Positions 43,267-50,916 of a stretch of 64,000 nucleotides of DNA are shown here, piece after piece. The notes below the pieces were generated by a model. That model was not told the DNA's origin. It saw nothing but the letters and a program-made list of their open reading frames with translations, and searched no databases. The stretch's first letter is position 1; the number at the start of each line of letters is the position of its first letter. The position numbers were made by a program, and so were the translations under genes. The stretch lies in assembly GCF_002250505.1 (NCBI RefSeq), contig NZ_NJGY01000004.1:423672-487671 (forward strand), read 5' to 3'. This DNA is from Janthinobacterium sp. PC23-8. GTDB lineage: Bacteria > Pseudomonadota > Gammaproteobacteria > Burkholderiales > Burkholderiaceae_D.

Positions 43267-45936
43267 ATGACATGCAAACACATCCCCTCGCCCTCTTTAC
43301 GACTGCTGTGCACGGCCATGCTGGCGGCAAGCAGCCAGGCCGTACTGGCGCAAACGGCCGACGACACCGCCGCGCCGGCGATGCAACGCGTGGAAGTGAC
43401 GGGTTCCTCGATCAAGCGGCTGGTGTCGGAAACGGCCACGCCCCTGTCGATCTTCAAGGCCGACGATTTCGCCAGGCAGGGTTTGAGCACGGCGCAAGAA
43501 GTGCTGAGCAAGATACCGTCGAACGCGTCGAGCATGGGCAGCGGCAACGCCGTTGGCGGCAATACCAGCGGCCTGCCCACGGGCGGCCAGGCCAGCGCCG
43601 ACCTGCGCGGCCTGGGCGGCGACAAGACGCTGGTGCTGCTCAATGGCCGGCGCATCGCCAACCACCCATATGACGGCGCCAGCGTCGACCTGAACATCAT
43701 CCCCATCGCCGCGCTCGACCGGGTCGAAGTGCTGCGCGACGGCGCCTCGGCCATCTACGGCACCGACGCCATCGGCGGCGTGATCAACTTCATTACCAAG
43801 CGCTCGGTCAACACCACCAATATCACGGCCGAAGCCGTTGCGCCCCAGCATCGCGGCGCCGACGAGCAGCGCCTCAATTTGTCCAGCGGCGTGGGCCAGT
43901 TGAATACCGATGGCTACAATCTGTTCGGCGTGCTCGACTATCACAAGCAGGATGTATTGACCTCGCAGGACCGCAGCTTTTCCAGCACCGGCATCATTGC
44001 CGGCCGCGGCCTGTCGGTGACCAGCGGCACCACCTTTCCCGGCAATTATTTTGATGCGGCCGCCAATGGCGGCGCCGGCCTGGCCGGCAATCCGTATGCG
44101 GCCAGCGGCTGCCTGCCGCCCTTGTCGGTCGCCGCCGCCAACGGCACCTGCCGCCAGGATTACACGCGCCAGATCGACGACTTGCCGGCGCAGCGGCAAC
44201 TGGCGCTGTTTGGCAAGGGCAGTGTCAAACTGGGCGGCGGCCACCTGGCCACGTTTGAATATTTGCATTCCGAAAACAAGGTCAAGGCGCGCACGGCGCC
44301 GCCGCCGCAAATCGGCTTGATATTACCCAATAGCAGTCCGTATTATCCGGGCAATGCGGGCGGCGTGCCGGCCCAGGCCGGGCTGTCGGGCCAGCCGCTG
44401 AGCGTCAACTGGCGCCCGGTGGCAGCGGGCCAGCGCCAGATCGATTCGCGCGGCAAGGCCGACCGGCTGGTGCTGGCGCTGGAAGGCGAACTGGCTGGCT
44501 GGGACTACCAGGGCGCGGTCAGCCGCGCGGTGAGCCGCTCGTCGGAGGATTTTACGGGCGGCTACGTGCAGGACGCCGCGTTTGCCGCCGGCGTGCTGAA
44601 CGGTATTCTCAATCCGTTTGGCGAGCAAAATGCGGCCGGCAAGGACTACCTGGCCAGCACCGCCTTGCGCGGCGAAGTGCAGAATGCCAAAGTCACCACC
44701 ACCGGCCTGGACGTCAAAGCCAGCCGCGAGCTGATGCAACTGGCCGGCGGCCCGCTGGCGCTGGCGCTGGGAGCGGAGTTGCGGCGCGAAAAGGCGCAAT
44801 TCAATGTCAACCGCGAGATCGCCGGCCAGGCCAGCAGTTCGGGCTTGTCCGGTTCGCTCTCCAAAGCGGGCGAGCGCGATATCGAAGCCGTGTTTGGCGA
44901 ATTGAACTTGCCCTTGGTAAAAAATCTGGAAGTGCAGCTGGCGGCGCGCTTCGACCATTACAGCGACGTCGGCAGCACCACCAATCCCAAACTGGGCCTG
45001 CGCTACCAGGCCAGCGACAAGCTGGTGCTGCGCGGCTCGGCCAGCACCGGCTTTCGCGCTCCGACCCTGTTCGAGAAAAACGCGCCGCCGTCGCGCAACG
45101 ACACCAACGACAGTTATGACGACCCGATCCTGTGTCCGGGCGGCGTGCCGCAGCCAGGCGCCAATCCCCTGCGCGACTGCGACCTGCAGCAGTACAAGCT
45201 GCAAGGCGGCAATGCCAACCTGAAGCCGGAGAAATCCACCACCTTTGCTGTCGGACTCGTGTTTGAGCCCGTGCGCGAGGTCACCGTTGCGCTGGACTAC
45301 TGGAACATCGGGCTGAAAGACAAGATCGCGTCCTTGCCCGAGCAGTCGATCTTCGGCAACTATGAAAAATACAAGGCGCTGTTCCTGCGCAACCCGGACG
45401 GCTCGCCCAACGCCATCCTCGACCTGAACGACAACCTGGGCAAGGTCAAGACGGATGGCGTCGATATCAGTGTCAACGCCCGCCTGTGGCGCGGCGCGTA
45501 TGGCGAAGTGAGCCTGGCCGTCGACGGCACCTGGATCCACAAATATGACTATCAGAACGAGCGTGACGGCGAATTCATCCACAACGTGGGCCGCTATGCC
45601 GACAACAATCCGGTATTTCGCTGGAAACATACGGCCACCCTCAACTGGCGTTCCGGCGCCTGGGGAGCCACCGTGTCGCAGGCCTTCAAGTCCGCCTATA
45701 CCGACCAGAACAGTGTCGATGAACCATATCGCCACGATGTGTCGTCATACAGCCTGGTCAATGTGTCAGGCAGCTATGCGCGCCAGGGCTGGCTGCTGAC
45801 GGCCGGCGTGAAAAACCTGTTCGACCGCGAGCCGCCATTCTCGAACCAGGGCACGCTGTTCCAGAAAGGCTATGACCCGCGCTATACGGACCCGGTCGGC
45901 CGCGCCTGGTACTTGCGCGGCAGTTATACGTTTTAA
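43267..45936 (+). CDS. TonB-dependent receptor 2
   Basis: An 889-residue outer-membrane receptor. It has a signal peptide ending LAQTA near residue 30 and VEVTGSSIKRLVSETATPLS as TonB-box region. The plug carries SADLRGLGGDKTLVLLNGRRIANHPYDG and LRDGASAIYGTDAIGGVINFITKRSV, and a barrel ends GSYTF. Its signal peptide starts MTCKHIPSPSLRLL and lacks the MMxExV opening of receptors 1, 3 and 4. Throughout the plug and the C-terminal half (FSNQGTLFQKGYDPRYTDPVGRAWY in the family pattern) it is clearly a paralog of receptor 4. CAGGAGAG lies six bases before ATG. Ligand unknown. Confidence 0.92.
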   Translation: MTCKHIPSPSLRLLCTAMLAASSQAVLAQTADDTAAPAMQRVEVTGSSIKRLVSETATPLSIFKADDFARQGLSTAQEVLSKIPSNASSMGSGNAVGGNTSGLPTGGQASADLRGLGGDKTLVLLNGRRIANHPYDGASVDLNIIPIAALDRVEVLRDGASAIYGTDAIGGVINFITKRSVNTTNITAEAVAPQHRGADEQRLNLSSGVGQLNTDGYNLFGVLDYHKQDVLTSQDRSFSSTGIIAGRGLSVTSGTTFPGNYFDAAANGGAGLAGNPYAASGCLPPLSVAAANGTCRQDYTRQIDDLPAQRQLALFGKGSVKLGGGHLATFEYLHSENKVKARTAPPPQIGLILPNSSPYYPGNAGGVPAQAGLSGQPLSVNWRPVAAGQRQIDSRGKADRLVLALEGELAGWDYQGAVSRAVSRSSEDFTGGYVQDAAFAAGVLNGILNPFGEQNAAGKDYLASTALRGEVQNAKVTTTGLDVKASRELMQLAGGPLALALGAELRREKAQFNVNREIAGQASSSGLSGSLSKAGERDIEAVFGELNLPLVKNLEVQLAARFDHYSDVGSTTNPKLGLRYQASDKLVLRGSASTGFRAPTLFEKNAPPSRNDTNDSYDDPILCPGGVPQPGANPLRDCDLQQYKLQGGNANLKPEKSTTFAVGLVFEPVREVTVALDYWNIGLKDKIASLPEQSIFGNYEKYKALFLRNPDGSPNAILDLNDNLGKVKTDGVDISVNARLWRGAYGEVSLAVDGTWIHKYDYQNERDGEFIHNVGRYADNNPVFRWKHTATLNWRSGAWGATVSQAFKSAYTDQNSVDEPYRHDVSSYSLVNVSGSYARQGWLLTAGVKNLFDREPPFSNQGTLFQKGYDPRYTDPVGRAWYLRGSYTF

Positions 45937-46268
45937 AGGGAGAGGTGCAACGATCAGGCAGAAAGACTGAACAGGACAACGGCGCCAGCAGCGATGCCAA
46001 GCGCCGTTTTATTTTACGCCCCTGTGCTCGCCTGACAAGGGAATACGATACTTTATTACTGAAGCAATGCAAAACAAACAAAAAAATGTTGCATTTCGTC
46101 CAAAAATCCGACATGAATTTGACAATTTCCGACATGAATGTTTTGATGACGAGCCTGAAAATGATCCGAATTTTCATTGGCCTAATTGAACTAAAGCAAA
46201 TTAATTATCAATCGGCAACAAGTTATCTCGAAATAATTGCCGCATTTATTACAAAAACAAGGAACAAG
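45937..46268. other. AT-rich promoter region of receptor 3 with direct repeats
   Basis: 332 bases, AT-rich. The receptor 3 frame stays open back to 45945, but these residues are not a signal peptide or domain. Two exact copies of TCCGACATGAAT (46107-46118 and 46128-46139) are 21 bases apart, two helical turns, on the same face of the DNA. No terminator for receptor 2 is obvious. Confidence 0.5.
46107..46139 (+). promoter_or_regulatory. 21-bp-spaced direct repeats upstream of receptor 3
   Basis: TCCGACATGAAT occurs twice with start-to-start distance 21 bases, about 130-160 bases before the start codon. Phased direct repeats of this kind are typical binding sites of dimeric activators such as OmpR-type regulators. 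The regulator is unknown. Confidence 0.45.
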
Positions 46269-49076
46269 ATGATGGTCGAAAATGTAATGTCGCGCACCCT
46301 GCGCCTCATGTTTGCCGGCGGTATCGCCCTGGGCATGCACGCCGCCCATGCGCAGGAAACAACAGAAGCGCCTATGCAGCGCGTGGAAGTGACCGGTTCG
46401 AGCATCAAGCGTATCGCTTCCGAAGCATCGCTGCCAGTGCAGTCGTTCAATCAAAAAGACATCAAGAAATCCGGCGTCACCACCGTGACCGATTTCATCC
46501 AGCAAATTCCGGCCATGCAAGGCTTTTCCGTGGCGGCCGATTCGGTCGGCGGCAGCGGCGGTGGCGTGACCACCGCCTCGCTGCACGATATCGGTGCTGC
46601 CTACACTCTGGTGCTGTTGAACGGTCGCCGCCTCGCGCCGTCGAACTCGGGCACCACCATCGATTTGAATTCGATTCCACTGGCCGCCATCGAGCGCGTC
46701 GAAGTGCTGACCGACGGCGCCTCGGCCCTGTACGGCGCCGACGCGATTGCCGGCGTGATCAACTTCATCCTGAAAAAAGGCGCAGCGCCACTGGAACTGA
46801 ACGCCAAGTACTCGCGTCCAGAGGAAAAAGGCGGCGCCAGCAACTCGTTCTCGATCAGCAAGGGATTCGGCGATATCGACGACGATGGCTACAGCATTTT
46901 TGTGTCGGCCAGCCATGACGAACAAAAAGCGCTGAAAGCATCGCAGCGCAGCTTCGCACGCAGCGGCATCATCAATTTCAACGATCCGAAAACCGGCCAG
47001 GCGCTGCAGTTCATCAATGGCTCCGCGCGTTCGGCCCCGGCCAATGCCTCGCTGACCTACAAGAACGGCTACGACGCCTCCGGTGCGCCAGCCAAGCTCA
47101 ATCCCTACGCTTTGGCCCATGGCGGCAAATGCGCCGCCAGCAATATGGATTTCTATGGCGACGGCAATTGCTACTTCGATTCGCCATCGACGATTGAAAT
47201 CAATCCCGAATCGAAACGCGACTCGCTGTTCAGCTCGGGTTCCGTGAAACTGGGCAAGACCGGCTGGCAGGGCTTCTATGACCTGGCCTACACGGAAGCG
47301 AAAATCGTTGCGAGCATCGCGCCCTACCCGGCCGACTTTTCGATCGCCAAAGGCTCGGCGCTGTACAACAAGTACATCTCGCCTAACCTGACGGCCGACC
47401 AGAACGCGAATGTCGATTCGGTTGCCGCTACCTACCGCCTGTCCGAAATGGGCAACCGTACTTACGACTACGGCACCAAGGCAAGCCACCTTGTCGGCGG
47501 CGTGGAAGGCAATGCATTCGGCTGGGATATCAATTCCGCCGTGACCTACTCGAAAAACAAGCAGACGCAGAAATACGTCAGCGGCTTTCCGTTGGCCAAG
47601 CAGTTCAACGCGCAGGTCGACGCCGGCAATATCGATCCGTTCGCCTACCCGGTTGGCAGCATGCCTGACGCCATGCGCCAGACACTGCTGGGCACCGGTT
47701 TCAGCGGCACCTACAACACGCAGACGGTGGAAATGAAGGGCATCGATGGCCGCGCATCGCGCGACGTCTTCAAGCTGCCAGGCGGCACGGCCATGCTGGG
47801 TGTGGGGGCGGACTACCGCAACACCTCGTACAAGGTGCGCCAGGCCGCTGTGGCAAAACAAGCGCAGATCCTGTTCGATAACCCGCAAGTCGACAGCGAT
47901 TACTCGCGCGACAATGCCGGCGCCTATGCCGAGCTGATGATGCCTGTCACCAAGAAACTGGAACTGACCGGTTCGGTACGCTACGACCAGATCAGCGCCA
48001 TCGACAACAAGCTGACCGGCGTCAAGGTCGGCAAGAAGGAAGATGCGGCCACCTGGAAAATCAGCGGCAAATATTCCGCCACCCGCAACCTGATGTTCCG
48101 CGCCGCCGCCGGTACCGGCTTCCGCGCCGCCAGCATGCAGGAAATCGCCGGCCCGCTGGAAGACTGGGGCGTCACCGGTGGTAACTACCAATGTCCACTG
48201 ACAGCGGCCAACGGCATGGCAGGCCATCCGCTGGCCGGCTATTGCAACAACGTGGGACGCCAGCAATTTGAAGCCTTCCAGGGCGGCAATCCTGACCTGA
48301 AGCCGGAAAAATCGAAACAGTGGAGCATTGGTACCGTCTTCGAACCGTTCGACAGCCTGTCGATGTCCTTCGACCTGTGGAACGTTGAAATCCGCGACCA
48401 GGTAACCGCCGTCTCCGAAGGCCTGATCTTTGCCGCCCCTGCCAAATACGCCTCGCTGTTCACCACCAAGCATATCGGCTCGACGGGCCGCGACGTGCTG
48501 GCCATCAAGCTGCTGCCAATTAACATCGGCAAGGTGGAAAACCGCGGTATCGATTACGACTTCACCCACAAGATGAAGTTGCTGGACGGTCGCCTGACCA
48601 GCCGTCTGTCGGGCACCTACCTGCTGCGGTCGCGCTACACCACGCCAGGCACGGACGACCAATGGGAAACCAGCTTGAACCGTTATGGCTCGAACAACAA
48701 GGTCAGCTTCCGCAACATCATCAAGGCCACGACCTCGTATGAAACCGCGAAATTCACGCATACCCTGAGCGCGAGCTACCGCAACGGCTACACCGACGTC
48801 AACCAGAGCGCGAATGATTGCGCCGTGATCGTCGCTGGCCAGCCAGGTGCCTGCTACGGCGTGCAACTGGACGTGCCCAGCTACACGACGTTCGACCTGC
48901 AAAGCGCTTACCGTCCGGCAAGTAATGTGGAAATCACGGCCGGCATCCTGAACATGTTCGACCGTAATCCGCCGTTCACGCTGCGCAATACCGGTTCGCA
49001 CCAGATCGGCTACAACCCGGCATACTCGAGCGCCCTGGGCCGCCAGTTCTACCTGAGCGGTTCCTACAAGTTCTAA
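46269..49076 (+). CDS. TonB-dependent receptor 3
   Basis: A 935-residue outer-membrane receptor. The signal peptide has the same opening as receptors 1 and 4 (MMVENVMSRTLRLMFAGGIA, ending HAAHAQ), followed by VEVTGSSIKRIASEASLPVQ and the plug (TLVLLNGRRLAPSNSGTTID; LTDGASALYGADAIAGVINFILKKG). The barrel ends GSYKF. The loop at about residues 640-665 contains cysteines. The ATG at 46269 is chosen because it starts the signal peptide and AAGGAACAAG precedes it; the frame is open 108 codons further upstream. A bidirectional terminator follows. Ligand unknown. Confidence 0.92.
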   Translation: MMVENVMSRTLRLMFAGGIALGMHAAHAQETTEAPMQRVEVTGSSIKRIASEASLPVQSFNQKDIKKSGVTTVTDFIQQIPAMQGFSVAADSVGGSGGGVTTASLHDIGAAYTLVLLNGRRLAPSNSGTTIDLNSIPLAAIERVEVLTDGASALYGADAIAGVINFILKKGAAPLELNAKYSRPEEKGGASNSFSISKGFGDIDDDGYSIFVSASHDEQKALKASQRSFARSGIINFNDPKTGQALQFINGSARSAPANASLTYKNGYDASGAPAKLNPYALAHGGKCAASNMDFYGDGNCYFDSPSTIEINPESKRDSLFSSGSVKLGKTGWQGFYDLAYTEAKIVASIAPYPADFSIAKGSALYNKYISPNLTADQNANVDSVAATYRLSEMGNRTYDYGTKASHLVGGVEGNAFGWDINSAVTYSKNKQTQKYVSGFPLAKQFNAQVDAGNIDPFAYPVGSMPDAMRQTLLGTGFSGTYNTQTVEMKGIDGRASRDVFKLPGGTAMLGVGADYRNTSYKVRQAAVAKQAQILFDNPQVDSDYSRDNAGAYAELMMPVTKKLELTGSVRYDQISAIDNKLTGVKVGKKEDAATWKISGKYSATRNLMFRAAAGTGFRAASMQEIAGPLEDWGVTGGNYQCPLTAANGMAGHPLAGYCNNVGRQQFEAFQGGNPDLKPEKSKQWSIGTVFEPFDSLSMSFDLWNVEIRDQVTAVSEGLIFAAPAKYASLFTTKHIGSTGRDVLAIKLLPINIGKVENRGIDYDFTHKMKLLDGRLTSRLSGTYLLRSRYTTPGTDDQWETSLNRYGSNNKVSFRNIIKATTSYETAKFTHTLSASYRNGYTDVNQSANDCAVIVAGQPGACYGVQLDVPSYTTFDLQSAYRPASNVEITAGILNMFDRNPPFTLRNTGSHQIGYNPAYSSALGRQFYLSGSYKF

Positions 49077-49100
49077 GCTTTGATCAAGGCTGAAAACTGA

Positions 49101-49136
49101 AAAGCCCGGAAAGCTGCACGCTTTCCGGGCTTTTTT
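49101..49136. terminator. bidirectional terminator between receptor 3 and aroG
   Basis: A 14-base perfect stem AAAGCCCGGAAAGC (49101-49114) with its complement (49120-49133) has a five-base loop, a T run on the plus strand, and AAAA before the stem for the minus strand. It serves the convergent receptor 3 and aroG genes. Confidence 0.9.
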
Positions 49137-49151
49137 CATGCCGCAGCCACT

Positions 49152-50216
49152 TTACTCCTTGTCGCCGCGCAGGCGGCGCTGCCGGACGGCTTGTGCCAGG
49201 TTTTCCAGCACCGCCACGCTGGCGCTCCAGTCGATGCAGCCGTCGGTGACCGACTGGCCATACACCAGTTCCTTGCCCGGCACCAGGTCCTGGCGCCCCG
49301 CCACCAGGTGCGATTCGACCATCACGCCGACGATGCGCTCGTCGCCGCCCGCCACCTGCGCGGCGATGTCGGCACAGACCGGTACCTGGTTTTCCGGCTT
49401 TTTCGAGCTGTTCGCATGCGAGGCGTCGATCATCAGGCGCGACGCCAGGCCTTGCGCGGCGATCGCCTTGCAAGCCTCTTCCACGCTGGCCGCGTCGTAG
49501 TTGGGCGCCTTGCCGCCACGCAGGATGATATGGCAGTCTTCATTGCCGTTGGTCGAGACGATGGCCGAGTGGCCGCCCTTGGTGACGGACAGGAAATGGT
49601 GCGGCTGCGAGGCGGCCTTGATGGCTTCGACAGCGATCTTGACGTTGCCGTCGGTGCCGTTCTTGAAGCCCACCGGACAGGACAGTCCCGACGCCAGTTC
49701 GCGGTGCACCTGCGACTCGGTGGTGCGCGCGCCGATCGCACCCCAGCTGATCAGGTCGGCGATATATTGCGGGCTGATCACGTCCAAAAATTCCGTGCCG
49801 GCCGGCAGGCCCAGTTCATTGATGTCGCGCAGCAGCTCGCGCGCCATGCGCAGGCCGTCGTTGATGCGGAAGCTGTTGTCCATGTACGGGTCGTTGATCA
49901 GCCCCTTCCAGCCCACCGTGGTGCGCGGTTTTTCGAAGTACACGCGCATGACGATTTCCAGTTCGCCGGCAAAGCGCGCGCGCTCCTTGACCAGCAAGCG
50001 CGCATATTCCATCGCCGCTTTGGTGTCGTGGATCGAGCAGGGGCCGATGACCACCATCAGGCGGTCGTCCTGGCCGTGCAGGATGCGGTGCAGCGCCACG
50101 CGGGAGTCGGCAGCCGTCCGGGAGGCGGCTTCCGAGCAGGCAAATTCGCGGATCAGGTGGGACGGCGGAGTCAGTTCCTTCATTTCGCGAATACGCAAAT
50201 CATCGGTGCGGGGCAT
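49152..50216 (-). CDS. aroG: 3-deoxy-7-phosphoheptulonate (DAHP) synthase, class I
   Basis: Condenses phosphoenolpyruvate and erythrose-4-phosphate in the first step of the shikimate pathway. The 354-residue protein has full type I length with VVIGPCSIHD near residue 60, MRVYFEKPRTTVGWKGLINDP, GARTTESQVHRELASGLS, VGFKNGTDGN, and RLMIDASHANSSKKP. GGAG six bases before the ATG at 50216 decides the start; a TTG four codons upstream overlaps it. Upstream is a leader peptide and an attenuator (see those entries). Feedback specificity (Phe, Tyr or Trp) cannot be told from the motifs. It lies between receptors 3 and 4, on the opposite strand to both. Confidence 0.95.
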   Translation of the reverse strand: MPRTDDLRIREMKELTPPSHLIREFACSEAASRTAADSRVALHRILHGQDDRLMVVIGPCSIHDTKAAMEYARLLVKERARFAGELEIVMRVYFEKPRTTVGWKGLINDPYMDNSFRINDGLRMARELLRDINELGLPAGTEFLDVISPQYIADLISWGAIGARTTESQVHRELASGLSCPVGFKNGTDGNVKIAVEAIKAASQPHHFLSVTKGGHSAIVSTNGNEDCHIILRGGKAPNYDAASVEEACKAIAAQGLASRLMIDASHANSSKKPENQVPVCADIAAQVAGGDERIVGVMVESHLVAGRQDLVPGKELVYGQSVTDGCIDWSASVAVLENLAQAVRQRRLRGDKE

Positions 50217-50256
50217 TATTTTCTCCAAAATTTGAACAGGGGTAAAACATCCAGGT

Positions 50257-50286
50257 AAAAAAAAACCGCCTTCAGTGGCGGTTTTT
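50257..50286 (-). terminator. attenuator terminator in the aroG leader
   Basis: On the minus strand AAAAACCGCC (50286-50277) pairs perfectly with GGCGGTTTTT (50270-50261), loop ACTGAA, with four more T (50260-50257), nine in total. It sits after the leader peptide and 40 bases before the aroG start, so it would stop transcription before aroG unless prevented. Confidence 0.88.
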
Positions 50287-50332
50287 CAGAATTTGCTGGG
50301 ATCTCGTTTTTTGCTGCTACGTGAACCGACCG

Positions 50333-50401
50333 CTACTCCACCGCCTTGGGGTTGGAATTGCTAAAGTAAAAATAGGCGGTAAAAAAGTGGCGAGCGAACA
50401 T
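50333..50401 (-). CDS. Phe/Tyr-rich leader peptide of aroG
   Basis: Encodes a 22-residue peptide MFARHFFTAYFYFSNSNPKA followed by Val-Glu and a TAG stop. Five Phe and two Tyr make up seven of 22 residues, with six of them within codons 6-13. AGGG stands nine bases before the ATG, and a promoter lies 25 bases upstream. The sequence ACCGCC within codons 8-9 can pair with GGCGGT at codons 20-21, and the latter can pair with ACCGCC of the downstream terminator. This is the architecture of a ribosome-mediated attenuator. Stalling at Phe/Tyr codons masks the first segment, allowing the second to hold the terminator arm. The peptide itself probably has no other role. Confidence 0.85.
   Translation of the reverse strand: MFARHFFTAYFYFSNSNPKAVE
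50338..50380 (-). promoter_or_regulatory. alternative pairing segments 1 and 2 of the aroG attenuator
   Basis: Segment 1 is ACCGCC at 50380-50375 (leader codons 8-9). Segment 2 is GGCGGTGG at 50345-50338 (leader codons 20-22). Segment 2 can pair with segment 1 or, when a ribosome covers segment 1, with ACCGCC at 50282-50277, the 5' arm of the terminator. The antiterminator core is only six base pairs by eye, so folding energies need to be computed. Confidence 0.6.
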
Positions 50402-50426
50402 GCGAGTCATCCCTAAGTGATGAACG

Positions 50427-50456
50427 ACTATAAACCCATACGGCAAAGCTTGGCAA
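50427..50456 (-). promoter_or_regulatory. promoter of aroG leader transcript
   Basis: On the minus strand TTGCCA (50456-50451) and TATAGT (50432-50427) are 18 bases apart. Transcription would start near 50420, about 20 bases before the leader peptide ATG, as is usual in attenuator leaders. Confidence 0.65.
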
Positions 50457-50916
50457 GCATATTTGTCGGCAAAGGCGCAGATGGCGGTCGTTTCAGGCGG
50501 CAAAGCGGGAAGAAAACCGCAAAAAGTTGCGCAGCACCCGCCCTCCTTACATAACTTTACATTGTCGCCAGCCACCGGTCACCGGCAAAAAATCAAGTGA
50601 AGTGTGTCTGAATGTAAGCGTTGTATTTCACACATTGAAGTGCCCTTGCAGGCCGCATGGTGCCTGGCCAGCTATCGGGCCAGGCTTGAGCTTGCGGCCA
50701 CGCGCTGGACATGGCCCACGGATTCGTCTTTACAACTGTGATGCTTGGTGAGTGTTGTTCCTTTTCACACTTGATTTTTCGGTCATTGCCGCGTCATTTA
50801 CCCCATGTTTTGATGGCTGCGCTCGCTGTCCCAGGAGGACCGCGGGCATACCGCATCGGCGACGTATCCGCCTAGCCGAACAATCAAACACAAGAATGAC
50901 CTCAGGAGTGTTAGCC
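50457..50916. other. promoter region of receptor 4
   Basis: About 460 bases between the aroG promoter and receptor 4. The receptor frame is open back to 50752, but the ATG at 50917 has AGGAG and begins the signal peptide. An inverted repeat GCCTGGCC (50662-50669) with GGCCAGGC (50678-50685) could be an operator or hairpin. No Fur box or cobalamin-riboswitch element was recognised. Confidence 0.45.

Noticed and set aside
45945..46268. N-terminal extension of receptor 3 by 108 residues
   Set aside because: The extension lies before an intact signal peptide, is AT-rich promoter DNA with phased repeats, and the ATG at 46269 has a ribosome-binding site.
46191..49139. 982-codon minus-strand frame opposite receptor 3
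   Set aside because: Antisense shadow; the plus-strand frame has signal peptide, plug and terminal aromatic residue.
50402..50575. 80-codon version of the frame containing the aroG leader peptide
   Set aside because: The longer start lies upstream of the predicted promoter at 50427-50456, so only the short 22-residue form would be on the transcript.
50457..50916. Cobalamin riboswitch upstream of receptor 4
   Set aside because: I looked for the conserved B12-box motif and did not find it here or upstream of the other receptors.
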